Shown here in pieces: positions 25,186-38,974 of a stretch of DNA of 64,000 nucleotides. This DNA comes from Clarkia xantiana subsp. parviflora (Eukaryota; Streptophyta; Magnoliopsida; Myrtales; Onagraceae), in assembly GCA_036873135.1 (NCBI GenBank), contig JAPTYO010000059.1, positions 5,573,066 through 5,637,065 of the forward strand, in the 5' to 3' direction. Each line of letters starts with the position of its first letter. Position 1 is the stretch's first letter. Below the pieces are notes generated by a model that saw nothing but the letters and a program-made list of their open reading frames with translations, ran no database searches and had not been told where the DNA came from. Position numbers and translations under genes: made by a program.

Positions 25186-26745
25186 CAAATTGGTACCCGA
25201 GTTAACCTGGATGTTGCACCGTTAGAATTTCTGGTTAAAACTAACGGAATCTCATTTTTGGCGCATGAAAAGACTAAAATACCCTTATTGCTGAATAGCT
25301 ACGTAATAGCAATTCAAAACTTTGGAACCCAATATCTCACTCATTTCTTCATCTTTTAAGACGATTTTTTTTTGAAACCACATAATTTTTCGAGATCTAT
25401 GCAACCCAAATAGCCGTAAAGTGATTTTCCCAGTTTTTTTTCAATAAATATCGTTTTCCATGTTAATTCATTCTTTTTTGTATCAAACTCCACCGCATTC
25501 TAACACTTATCACCCTTGATCACCCAATTTTTTTACTAATTGGATTCTAATACTACAATCAAACCGTTGCTTTTGGATTCCAACACTTCTGTTTAAAAAC
25601 CAAATTGATGTTATACCTTTCATCCAAAAGAAAACCAAAAATGAAAGTTTGTCGAATTAATTGTTATGCAATCTATAACTTACTGGAATTTTTCTTGATG
25701 TCTCCAATAAACTATATTGGTGTGTCTCTAAATCAATAAACGTCACTGCAAGAGAACATATGGATCTTAGATAGATAAATATGTTTCATACTTGAATTAG
25801 AACAATATGAAAAGTACTTTTAAGGGTATTGGAAGAACTTTTAGAATGGACACCAAGAAGAAATAGTTTATTTTCTCATTTAATCTACATGTGGAAATTG
25901 ATACTCTCAGTATCCTGAGGGATGACCGTAATGTGAGAAAATAAGATGAACTTGCATTAAAAGAACCACACAAAGAATTTTACCACTATGTGGCTAGAGA
26001 CAAACAATAAATTTTCTTTCGAGATATTGCCAAAACTGTTCCATTTGCAATTTTATGTTGGACCATGTCAAGCTTTTAAAATCGAAGACCTGTAGAACTG
26101 GTCAATTTTTCAGCATGTCCAAAAAATATATAAACAAAAAAATTGGTAGCTTATCATGCTAAGATCCATATATTCTCTTGTAGTGACGTTTATTGATTTA
26201 GAGACACACCAATATAGTTTACTGGAGACATCAAGAAAAATTCTAGTAAGTTATAGATTGCATAATAATTAATTCGACAGATTTTCGCTTTTTGTTTTCT
26301 TTTGGATGAAATGTATAATATCAATTTGGTTCTTAAACAGAAGTGTTGGAAATCAAGAGCAACGGTTTGATTGTAGTATTGGAATCCAATTAGTAAAAAA
26401 ATTTGGTGATCAAAGTTGATAAGTGTTGGAATGCGGTGGAGCTTTATACAAAAAAGAACGAACTAACATGGAAACCGGTGTTTATTGGAAAAAAAAAATT
26501 GGTCAAATCACTTTAAGGCTATTTGGCTTGCATAGATCTCGAAAAGTTATGCGGTTTCAAAAAAAAAATTGTCCAAAAAGATGAAGAAATAAGTGAGATA
26601 TTGGGTTCCAAAGTTTTGAATTGCTATTACGTAGCTATTCAGCAATAAGGGTATTTTAGTCTTTTCATGCGCCAAAAATGAGATTCCGTTAGTTAACCAG
26701 AAATTCTAACGGTGCAACACCCAGGTTAACTCGGGTACCAACTTG
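25186..26745. mobile_element. Large foldback element, right end truncated
   Basis: Left arm 25186-25770 and right arm 26159-26745 are inverted copies about 585 bp long, including ACGGTGCAACACCCAGGTTA and its near-inverse, TTTTGGCGCATGAAAAGAC and inverse, and CTAAGATCCATAT and inverse. The loop is 388 bp. The left side continues outward with GGTACC-rich sequence (25090-25185) that has no counterpart on the right, where a gypsy leader begins at 26746. The right terminus was therefore removed or displaced. Confidence 0.8.
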
Positions 26746-27163
26746 TGGGGAGGTTGTTGTTCTGCTCCCTCCTCGTCTTTCCCCCTATTGGTATACTCTG
26801 GAGGAGCTACCATTGGTGCATTTTGTTGTAGCCACTTCTTTGGCCTTCTGCCCTTTCCTGGGTATTTAATTGTTGCCCCTACTAGGGGCTTGTCTTTTAT
26901 TAGGGGTAAGGGAGGTAGTTGTTGGTTGACTACCGACCGTGGTATCTTGGAGCTTGATGGAGTGTTATCCATGGAGTGTTGTTCTCCATTGGACGACGGT
27001 TACATAGGATCATTTGGTTGTTGCCGCGGACGCTAGGCTCCTGGAGACCCGTGGTAGGTACCTTACTATGCCGCCCCCTTGTTCTCCTGTACCCCCTATT
27101 ATTGCCATCGAGCACAAGTAGTAGGCTACGTGCTTTTTTGCTCGAATCCGCAGATGGCGCCAG
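26746..27163 (-). mobile_element. Gypsy leader fragment with primer binding site
   Basis: Reading on the - strand from the LTR at 27164, the primer site TGGCGCCATCTGCGG (27148-27162) is followed by a short leader and a truncated reading frame (from 26972) with basic, proline-rich sequence of gag-leader type. The frame runs straight into the foldback arm at 26745 and stops there, so the rest of the element is missing. Confidence 0.65.
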
Positions 27164-28095
27164 TGTTTGCACACGAGTTTCCTTCGTCGGCTTCTCCTTC
27201 CGTTCTCTCCTTCTTCCCGGGCTTCTCCTTCTAGTATTCCCGCTCTGTGGGCTTCTTCTTCTCGTATACCTGTAGATGGGCACCGGGGAGGGGGTTCCCG
27301 GTGAGCCCATTATTTGCTCACGGTGTCCTGAGTGCCTTCTTGCTTGGGACCTCCGTCATTCCTTCTCCTCATGATACCTGCAAAAGGGGAAATACCGAGA
27401 CCCAAGGGGGGGGTGGTGCTCGGTGTGCCATCTCCAATGCTTAAATGAGCATAGGCCTTTTGGAGAGATAAAGTAGAGAGAAGGCAGAGGTTGAGTGAGA
27501 GATAACAAGATTGTTCTCAAATGAGGAGAGGAGGTCTCTATTTATAGAGTTCCTATCGTACCGCCCCGATTCTAGTGGTTTCCTGGTCTGGTTGTGGCAG
27601 GTTCGTAATATAAGTTGGCCTTGACCCTAAATATGGTGCGCTTGACCTCGGTTCGACCGTAGATAAGCATAATGTGGTTAAGTGTGTTGGAATGGCCTCC
27701 AAGGGCAAGCCCCGGGGCGAAATATCGCCCGTGGGTAGGGGGTCCGGACGAGGGGGACTCGTCCGGGCGGAAGGGGGTACCCAGACGAGTACCCCCAAGA
27801 TCTTGCTCAGGTTACCCGAGCATGAGGCCTTGCTCGGGGAACCCGAGCAAGAGACCTTGCTCACGAGCAAGGGGACCCCTTGCTCGTGTGACCCAAGCAA
27901 GGGTCCCTTGCTTGGGTTACCCCCCAGGTGGTTTTTCCACTCGGGGCCTTCCCGAGTGGATTTCGCCACTCAGGGTGTTTCCCAGGCCTACGTGGTGGGC
28001 ATCGGGTGTCCGTGTTCTAAGTTTCGAATTATATTCAGTTATGGCCCATTATTCGGGGCCAATTAGTGATAGCTTGGGTGTATATCCAACATGGG
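27164..28095 (-). mobile_element. Gypsy 5' LTR with serial palindromes
   Basis: On the - strand the LTR starts TGTTGGATATACACCC (28095) and ends GCAAACA (27164), next to a TGGCGCC-type primer site. A TATAAATAG box lies at 27538-27546 (complement). Positions 27709-27971 contain a chain of short inverted repeats described in the findings. The LTR abuts a truncated copia LTR at 28096. Boundaries are inferred from TG...CA and the primer site; no second LTR is present for comparison. Confidence 0.7.
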
Positions 28096-28475
28096 GTGTT
28101 AGGGGTTTTATTAGAGTTAATCATAATTCCTCCCTTGTGGTGATTTAAGAGAAAACCCTCCTCCCCATAACCACATAGTACGGCCGAACCACTCCTAACA
28201 CCAAGGGTGTGCCAATTTGCTTTCTAGCAAACACTCCGGAGATCTGTCCCTGCCAAGAATCGATCAGAGGCTTTGCTGTGGAGACTATACCGCGTAGGGC
28301 TTCCTTAAAAGGAACCTCTACGGGTGCCTTCCGGTGAACCGTGAACTGCCTTCTGCAGGATTTTGGGACTACGGATCTACTTTGAGGTATGTGTGAATCT
28401 TCCGCTGCGTAATATTGATTACTAGCATGTACCATGTTTATAGTATCCGTAGTGATTACTCCCCGTATTCTAACA
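28096..28475 (+). mobile_element. Truncated 5' LTR of the outer + strand copia element
   Basis: It matches the LTRs at 30025 and 45716 (in inverse orientation): GGTTAATCATAATTCC, GAGAAAACCCTCCTCCC and the terminal ATTACTCCCCGTATTCTAACA. The U3 part beyond 28096 is absent, replaced by the gypsy LTR. Confidence 0.85.
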
Positions 28476-28476
28476 G

Positions 28477-28488
28477 TGGTATCAGAGC
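28477..28488 (+). other. Copia primer binding site (initiator Met tRNA type)
   Basis: TGGTATCAGAGC begins one base after the LTR. This is the standard plant copia site complementary to the 3' end of initiator methionine tRNA. Confidence 0.9.
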
Positions 28489-30024
<1,536 letters not shown>

Positions 30025-30623
30025 TGTTAGATTACGGGGAGTAATCACTACGGAAACACAAAACATGGTACGTTCATGTAATCGAAATTACGCAGCGGAA
30101 GAGTTACACATACCTCTACAGTTACCGTAGTCCAAGATCCTTTGTACGAGGGAGTTCTCGATCCACCGGACGGAACCCGTAGAGGTTCTTGTGAAAGAAG
30201 CCCTACGTGGTGTTAGCTCCACAACAAAGCCTCAGATCAATTCTTGGCACGGGGACAGATGTTCGGAGAGTTGCTCGAAAGAAATTTGGCACACCTTCGG
30301 TGTTGGTAATGGTTCGGCCGAAACTAGTAGATGTGGGAGGAGGGTTTTCTCTCTAAAACACTCTTGTGAGGGAATTATGATTAACCCTAAAATATTCCCT
30401 AACACCTCTTATTTATAGGAGGAGTAAAAGTGGACTAGTCCACTTATTCTCACTATAAGTTTCGGTCGGCCGTTAGTATAGGGAGGCCCAATTTTGGGCC
30501 TCTCATGTCAATTGGGATTTGGGTCTAGCCCAATTACCCTAATGTGACATTTACCCAAGTTCATTAGGTAAACTATACATATTATGGGCTACCAATTACG
30601 GCGCCCATCACCATATGCTTACA
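30025..30623 (-). mobile_element. 3' LTR of the inner - strand copia element
   Basis: On the - strand it begins TGTAAGCATATGGTG and ends CCCCGTAATCTAACA, 599 bp. It is a diverged copy of 45716-46300. A TATAAATAAG box is at about 30409-30418 (complement). The polypurine tract GGCGAGTGGGAGC (complement of 30624-30636) adjoins it, fixing this as the 3' LTR. Confidence 0.9.
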
Positions 30624-31761
30624 GCTCCCACTCGCCGGAATAGGAGGGTGCCTGTTAATGTATTGATGTCCAAATCCGTATCAACATTTCTCCCCTTTGA
30701 TCTGCTCCGTGCTTCCGAATAGTTCATACGAGGTTTGCCGTGCGACAGGCGGATACGACGGGCATCGTGCTACTCATCTGTTAGGAGTGTTGTAGCGCTC
30801 GCGGAACGTTGATTCCCTTTTCTCAAATCAACCTGTTATAAACAACATTTATATATATTGTACAGCGCTGTATCCTAAGTCAACTGATAATTCTCCATTT
30901 GCCTAGTTTCCACATAGGAACACTTCTCCAAGGCATCCGTACAAGTATTCACAACCTTCAACTAATATCTGGCTGGTGGTCACCTAGTGAATACAAGAAT
31001 CGGTGAATTACAGGTGAACTTGACCATCCCCATCGCTCATACCCTTAGTCAATCCCAACCGGTTTCCAAAGACGTGGTCACTGGGCCTTTTTGTTCAGCA
31101 CTACGCTCGTACGCCGGGAAGCGAGCATTGAGCCTGACCTTAGGTATGAGTTCTGAGTCCATGATGATACTTCGGGTGCCTCTTCATAAGGCTCCCGAGG
31201 ATCAATCACACGCTCGTGGTGAAGAAGTTTGCGCCAGCTAGAATCACGAGGATTCCTTTCTAGCACAACTGAGCGGTGACCCCGTGGTCGAACATGGCAC
31301 GATAGTATGAAGCACGCGTTGATAGCATACCTGAACCTTTTGGGTCAACAGGAATGGGACATATCTATCATGCTATCACAGATTTTCATCCGGCCCAGAA
31401 TGTGGATTCATGACGATCGAAGTTCATCACGGCGATCTTCAGAACGAGAATCACGTCGAGTTACTTCGACTATAGTTAATCATTCTGCTCAATCAGGTTT
31501 ATCCCCCTGATTCTTACCCAGCCTTGCATAGTGGAGGCCTCCCTCCATCACAAGACGACCGTACCCGTGTAACTAGGTAAGGCTCACATTCGACATAGTT
31601 TTGGCAGAGGATTGCGTCCTCCTACGACTCAGTTTATAGACCGTAAATTTGATGTAATCAAAACATTATGACGTCGATTGATCATAAACTCAGTTGCAAT
31701 TCTTTCGCTTACAAAATGTAACTTTCTAATATCAAAATGTTATCACATATACATGCCATTT
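30624..31761 (-). other. Copia 3' untranslated region (inner element)
   Basis: Lies between the end of pol and the 3' LTR. No coding frame. Homologous to the inverse of 61294-62352, the equivalent region of the outer copia element, which shows it is a normal part of this family. Confidence 0.7.
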
Positions 31762-34700
31762 TTAAACCCTACGCAATCCAAGCAGTTTTACATGCTTTTT
31801 GAATGTCTCCCTGCGTAGTGGCTTAGTTAATGGGTCCGCAATCATATTATCAGTGGACAAGTATTCCATGATGATTATATTGTCTTCTACCATTGATTTA
31901 GCATAGAAATATTTCACATCAATGTGTTTGATCCTACTATGGTACTTCGGATTCTTAACTGCCGCAATAGCTGCCTGACTGTCGGAGAACACCTTTACAG
32001 GTTTATTTCCGACGTCACCACCAAGCAACGCAGTAAGAAGCCTTTTCAGCCAGACTGCTTCCTGTGCATTCTTTGAGAGAGCAACGAATTCTGATTTATT
32101 ATTGACAGCGCGACACAGGTTTGCTTCTTGCTCGTCCATGAAATGGCGGCATTAGCAAGGAGAAATACTCCTCCTGTGGTGGACTTACGTTCATCCAGAT
32201 CGCCACCATGGTCGGCGTCACTGTAACCGGTCAATTCTAACTTCCCGCCCTCATAGCATAGAGCATAGTCGACAGTACCTTTCAGATAACGAATTATTCG
32301 TTTTACAGCCTTTAAATTTTGATAGCCAGGATCTGATTGGAAACGTGCTACTAGGCCCACAGCGTAACAGATATCCGGACGGGTGCATTGCATGGCATAC
32401 ATCAAAATACCAACCATGCTTAAATACTCTGCACCCTTCATCTGTTCGCGCTCCGTCAGGTTCTTGGGGCCGTCACGTTTAGACAGTGCACCCAAATACT
32501 ACCGGCGTATCCACGGGTTTGACATCCTGTAATCTGAACCTTTTCAACAACTTGTTGATATAGGCTTCCTGAGATAGACACAATTTACGGGTAGCCCGAT
32601 CTCTAGCAATTTTAATTCCCAAGATATACGTGGCCTCTCCCATGTCTTTCATCTCAAATACAGATGCTAACCATGACTTTGACTTGTTCATGAAACTCAC
32701 GTCGTTTGCAGCAATGAGTATGTCGTCCACGTATAAGGTTACGATGAAATACTTAGACCCGGAGGTCTTATAATACACGCACAGATCCTCGTGAAGATTC
32801 ACGAATACGTTTCCTACTATTTCCTTGTGGAATCTGCGGTACCATTGACGAGACGACTGTTTAAGACTGTATATGGACCTTTGGAGTTTACAAACTTTAC
32901 GTTTGTTACCAGGAGTAATGAAACCCTCCGGTTGTTCCATGTAGATCTCTTCCTCCAGGTTTCCGTGGAAGAATGCGCTCTTAACATCCATTTGGTGCAG
33001 CTCGAGATTGAGACTTGCGACCAAGGCCAAAATGGCCTGTACTGTGGTGTAACGCACAGTTGGTGAGTATGTTTCGTCAAAGTCCACTCCATGAAGTTGG
33101 GTATATCCTTTCGCAACAAATCGAGCTTTGTATCGCTCGACCTTCCCATCAACGGTGAGTTTCAATTTGAGAACCCACTTGGCTCCTATGGCCTTGCGTC
33201 CATCAGGTAAATCAACTAAAGACCATACCGAATTGGCTTTCATTGACGAGATATCCTCCTCCATTGCATTCTTCCATTCCTTTGTCTGAGGTCCTTCCAA
33301 CGCTTCTTGAACCGTTACAGGTTCGTCAACAGATGTTAGAGTTAGGATTTCTCCTCTTTCGATGGGATACTTCTTAGGAGAAATTTTATGCCTTTGACTA
33401 CGTCTAGGCTGGTTGTTCCCATCTTGAATTTGAATATTACTCCCACTCGGAACAATGCTTCTGACTGGAGGATCACTCTCATTGGGAACAAGTGCAGTGC
33501 TACCTCATCTGTTTTGATTTCTCCAAGCGTTGAAAATTCATCCTCAAGAAAAGTCACGTCTCGTGATTCATGTTCGACCACGCCACCGTTTTCCTAAGCT
33601 GACACAAATACGTAACTCTTAGAGTTCTCCGAATATCTAATAAAGATACTCTTTAGTCCTTTGGGTCCCAACTTGCTAAAACGGCTTTCAGTCGTATGTG
33701 TATAGGCAGCCTAACCCCAAGGTCGCAATCTTGTGAGATTTAATTCTCTACCATGCCATAGCTCATAGGGCGTTATGTCTACCGCTTTGGTTGGGACAAG
33801 GTTTACTACATGAGTGACAGTCAATAACGCATCACTCTACTAGGAGATAGGTAATTGTGCTTGCGACATCATGGTTCTGACCATGTCCAGGAGAGTTCGA
33901 TTATGACGTTCAGCCACATCATTCTGCTATGGTGTGTTGGGGATTGTCGTTTTACAGGCTATCCCTCTTTCTTTGCACAACTTATCAAATTCATTAGAGA
34001 GATATTCTCCACCTCTATCAGTGCATAAGGTTTTCACCTTCCGCTCCTGTTGATTCTCTACGAAGTTTAGAAAGTTTTTAAAGCAATCTATTTCCTCGGA
34101 TTTACGAGTAATCAAATGAGTAAACCCGTAACGAGTATAGTCGTCAATGAAAGTTACGAAGTATCGTTTCCCATTCCTAGCGGTTACATTCAGTGGTACA
34201 CAGACGTCGGAGTGAATCAACTGCAATGGATATACGACTCGTTGAGCTTCTCCAAATGGTTTGCGGGTGGATTTCCCAGCTAGACAATCATGGAAAGTGA
34301 GTTTAGTCACATTGCTGGTACATGGCAAAAGCTCTCTTCGGGCTAATGAATGGACCCTATCATAGCTTATGTGTCCCAGCCTCGCATGCCATCCGGCCGC
34401 ATTAGTCTCTGCTTCCCTGGAGGACAATGCATACATTCTATTTGCATCTATGCTACCATTCAGATCCATGATAAAGAGACCAAAAGAGGAATAGGCATGC
34501 CCAAAGAAGAGATTGCCTTTATTAATACGAACAAAGTTCTTCTCAAATGATAAAATGTAATTATTATTCATAAGAGCAGAAACAGAAACAACATTTCTAC
34601 GGATTCTAGGAGCAAACAGGACATTCCCAAGTAGCATGGTCCTGCCATTGTGCATAGACAATTTGCAGTTCCCTACTCCTACGACTTAAACTTGTGAGTT

Positions 34701-35645
34701 GTCGCCAATGTATATCCTCTTAGAATCCTTTGGCAATCGTCTAAACATGGCGAACAGTCCTTTGTCGTTGGCTATGTGGTCCGTCGCACCTGAGTCAAGA
34801 ATCCAAGAAGGATTTGAGTCAGTTAACATGACAGTTGTGGAAACAAGAGCTTCCATTTCATAACCAACGTCACATACCTTTTCAGGATGCGATTTGCTGG
34901 ACCCTATACCTTCTCCTATTCGGCGTGGACTGGAGTTTCCGCGAACTATCTCTGATTTTAGTCGGAGATTTCCAGGTTTAGGCTTTGTTAACGTTTTATT
35001 GTCGACAGCCTGTTGTTTCTTTCCTTTGTTCATCCTCATCCTCTTTCCTTGTCCAGCTCCTCCCGGTACTGGTTTCAGTCGAGTTTGTTCCATCTCGATG
35101 AATTTCAGCACTGATGCAAGATCCAACACAGAACCACTGGCAGTCAGTAAAGCCTTGGCTGCTCTCCAAGACTTTGGGAGGGCCCCGATGATGGCCTGAA
35201 TTTTATCTCATTCACCCACCTGACCTTCTTGCTCCAGTGGTTTCGAAACGGTAAGGAAATCATATACTTTTTCCAGTACACTTTTGTTGTAGCTGTTAAA
35301 GCTTTCTTCCAAGGCAGGTATGAGTGGGTGCAGGATTGCTGCCATGCCATTTCCATATTTCAGGAAGAGGGCATCCTAAATGTCCTTTGCAAACGGAGCA
35401 TTCTCATACTCATCATGGAATTCCTGAGAGATCTCAGACAGCAGAATCTCCTTTGCTTTCTTGTAATCTTGCTCCCACTTAAAATGGGCATATGCTAGGT
35501 CCTTGGTCAGACCAGTTGCTGGGTAGCTCATGGATTTCTGAATGTGACCTGAAAGGTCATTGTCCTCCAACAGTGCACTGATGCGCTTGCTCCACGAGTC
35601 ATAGTTTGTCTCATTCAAAAGCTCATCAGCACAAGATGTTTTCAT
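31762..35645 (-). pseudogene. Copia gag-pol, inner element, inactivated
   Basis: Domains in Ty1/copia order on the - strand. Gag starts at 35645 (TNYDSWSKRISALLED). Protease motif LDSGATDHIAND is near 34790. Integrase occupies ~34660-33700 with ARLGHISYDRVH, FIDDYTRYGF and TDRGGEYLSNEF. Reverse transcriptase occupies 33300-32480 with GAKWVLKLK and the YVDD active site. RNase H occupies 32495-31762 with TGYSDADHGGD and KHIDVKYFYAK. Several stops and frame changes split the polyprotein (for example around 34670, 33900, 33600 and 32490), so it is not functional. Integrase-before-RT order assigns it to copia. Confidence 0.92.
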
Positions 35646-37199
35646 CTATGTTGTAATTCGTTACTAAACACAATGATAATCATGCACAATCAGGGAGACA
35701 GTAACATTTGAGAAAGAATTGTATACATCAAATATCTATTAAGATAGAATCCGACAGATAGTGATTCCTCAGTCATCTAAACCAACCAATCACCAGTAAA
35801 CCAATGGAAGATGGCTGTGAAAGAGTTCACACTATTGTCGTCTTCTATCCAATAGATCAGTCTGTTAAAAACGGTTTAAATCTCAAATTACCGGAACATG
35901 AATTTTAAAATAAGAATACCCGATCTTGGCTTTCCGAAGGCCCTTTTTGTTTTGGAAAAATCATTCCGATGAATTCACTCATGCATACACAATTCTACAA
36001 TCCATGCAAATTATCATATGCTAGTAACATTCATCATTCATACCACATACATGCTTACGCGTCATGCGTCTAATGTTCCGAGGAACTCATGCTTGCATTT
36101 ATAATTCTACTTTTAAGTAAATTATCAAACGCAATTAGATCCTTAACATTCCAGCATACGTGTCAAACATGTAACATCCACATCAATCATACATATTTGG
36201 TGACTGTTTTTCGGTTTTAAAATAATTTTAAACATTAGGGGCTGATTTGCAATTCATGCTTATATTCAATCATGCAAGCTTCTAGACATGAATCCTAGGC
36301 ATTTCCAACCATCACAACATGTCTATTCTAGTGCGCATACCATATATTTAACCAAGGCTCCGCCCACAACATGCAATTTCCAGCTAGCTTGACTTAGTCA
36401 AGACAACAGTTCTAATCATGCATAAATAGATATTGAATAATAAACAATTACAATTCAGCCCACTAATTTAACCAGTCCCAAAAACATGTATCTCCGAGAT
36501 CCATCCCCATAATCGAAACAAGGCATAAAAGTTAGCAACCCTATGAGCACGGTGTAGTACATTTCGAGGTTCAAAAACATTTGGATTTTAAAACTTGACC
36601 TCCCTATTTTAATTGACCTGAATTAGGTTTAGAAAACATTGTTCGGTTCAATCAATTTCAGTCAGTTTTGGTCTGGTTTCGGTCCGATTTAGGAAATATG
36701 GTTCGGTCCAGTCTGGAAATTCCGGTTCGTTCCGGTCCGGCAAAATCCGGTTCGGTTCGGTCCGGTTTTAAATCTAAAATTTGGTTCGGTCCGAACTGAT
36801 CCAAGAAAATAGGGTTCAGTTCAACGCTCAAAACCGGTTCGGTTAGATCCACTTAATTACCCCGGTCCGACCCGACCCAAATAGGTCGAACCGATTGAGA
36901 AAATCCGGTTCGATTTAATTTCGTCTCGGTTTAACATACTGGACCGGCCTAATAATTAAAATTTTAAAGGTTGGGTCGAAATTTTTCTTGTGGCCCAAGT
37001 AGGGTTCTAAATCCATTAAAAATATTAAACTTAGCCACCAAGTAACATTAACTATGTAAAATATTTCCAATATTAAAAATATATATATATATTTCGGCAA
37101 TTATATAACATATATATATTTATTGCTAAGATTCTATCTTTAAGATTAAATCAATCAACAATATATATATATATATATATATATGTAAATTTCGGCGTA

Positions 37200-37260
<61 letters not shown>

Positions 37261-37269
37261 TATTGTCAA
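35646..37269 (-). other. Copia leader, 3' part (inner element)
   Basis: Leader between gag and the insertion point of the coding-less LTR element. Homologous to the inverse of 28900-30024 and to 46301-46960. It contains ACCGGTT/AACCGGA-rich sequence (36640-36960) and a TA microsatellite (37201-37256). No gene. Confidence 0.7.
37265..37269. repeat. Target-site duplication GTCAA (left)
   Basis: GTCAA precedes the LTR at 37270 and recurs at 45140-45144 after the opposite LTR: a perfect 5-bp duplication. Confidence 0.92.
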
Positions 37270-37788
37270 TGTCGGACCTAAAATCTGACCTAAGACGATT
37301 AGGTTTTCAAAACGTGAATTTTTAATAGAGTCGCCACTAGTTAATAAAGGCTAACTAGAATCCTAAATTACCTAAGTGAACAACGAATTAAACACCTAGG
37401 TATTAAATCGGTCTGCGATCCAAAATTTGAGTTCGGGGGTTCTGTTACAGATTTAAAAAATCTAAGCATGATACAATTAGTTTAACTCAATTCATTTAGT
37501 TTGCCAATTTTTAAATTTAAACATGTGCTACGTCAAGTTAATCTAACGTTATAAAAAACTAAACTAATTTTTATGCGAAACCATTATTAAGGACAAATCT
37601 AAGCACGAAAAAAAAAAACAAAGTATTAAACATCTAAAAAAACTCTCAATTAAGTTAAAATCTAAACGGAATTAAGCATGCTCAAAATCATGATACAATT
37701 TAAAAATTACATGTCATATACACATATTTACAAAAAAAAAAAATATGTTATTAAATTAATCTACATCTAAACTAGTTAATTAGCATGG

Positions 37789-37824
<36 letters not shown>

Positions 37825-38820
37825 TTAAATTTAAAAATAAAAAAACGCTACCTTGAAGACTGGACAGCTCCCAATCGACAGCAGGGAGGTCACGGTGAAG
37901 ATGGGCTGGCGACCGGAGCTGCAGGACGGGGTCAGGCGGGCGCGACGCGAGGACGGAGTCAGGCGGGCGAAGTGCAGCGACGGGACCTCGCCGGAGTGTG
38001 GTGGTTGATGGCCTTGCCGGGCAGGGCGAAGTGGAGCAGGCTGCAGGTGGTGTCTTGGTCGGACCGGTGACGACGGCAGGCGGGGCGCCGCGATTCCAGC
38101 GGTGATGGGCGGCGGGGTCACGGTGGAGCTCCGGCGAGACTGACAACAGCACGGCAGCAACCAGCAGTTCAGCAATGGCGACGGGAAAGGAACTCCGGCG
38201 AGTCACAGCAGCAGCAGGACCGTTCCGTTACCGGCGAGGAGAGAAGTCCGACGAGCCTGGCCTCCGGCGGTGGTGTGGCAGCTCCGATGGGTGGTGGCGA
38301 CGGTGATGCAGGGATGGCCGGGCGATGGCCAGCGATGCGAAGGCGGGGTTCCGGTCCGGCTGGCGTGGGCGAGGTCTCTGGCCGGCGGGATTGTGAGGGA
38401 GAGAGAGGAGAGAGAGAGAGGCAGCAGATTTCGAAAAAAAAAAAAAAAATTTCACTAGATGACAAATCTGCACGGGTTCCGAAACGTGATGTAATATTAT
38501 TGATGTTGTCTTCTTTTTTACATGTAAAATCACCCTATTTATAGCTAAACTAGGACCCCTACACTAGGAAAATAAAATCTGAAAAATATATGCATTTAAT
38601 ATTCCGAAAATATACATATATATTTATGTATTGCACCATAAATACACATAATATATTTTCTAAATATTTTACAATAAATAATGCATATACACTATCCTAT
38701 TTTAAGCCAGTCCTATCTTTAGAAACTTCGCGACCTTCCATATTTTAATACTTCCTTTTTTGACGCGTCACATATGACATTTTGAACGTGCTACGCGCGG
38801 ACCAAAATTAGGTGTTTACA
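37270..38820 (-). repeat. 3' LTR of the coding-less element
   Basis: 1551 bp. Closely matches 44011-45139 except for an extra GC-rich block (about 37850-38275) missing from the other LTR. An AAT microsatellite lies at 37792-37820. A TATAAATAGGG box (complement, about 38531-38541) marks the - strand promoter. Confidence 0.9.
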
Positions 38821-38974
38821 GCTTGCCCCTCTTTGGGCGAATTCCCGTAGAACAAGTTCGAGGGGATTTGTCCAAAGACGAGTAAACACTAATTTTGGTT
38901 GGGAAGTATATCTTCTTTCGAGTCTTCGAATCTTCAAGGAAACTCCTGGCTTATTTCGGAAAGTGCAAAAAAAA

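Noticed and set aside
26930..27310. 126-codon - strand arginine-rich frame
   Set aside because: It runs across the LTR end and primer site of a gypsy fragment, so it is not a natural coding unit.
27672..28148. 130- to 158-codon frames on the + strand
   Set aside because: They lie in the hairpin chain of an LTR; composition reflects GC-rich repeats.
37772..38206. 144-codon proline/alanine-rich - strand frame
   Set aside because: Located in the LTR block missing from the partner LTR; GC-rich leader-like sequence without conserved motif. Capture of a host fragment is possible but unsupported.
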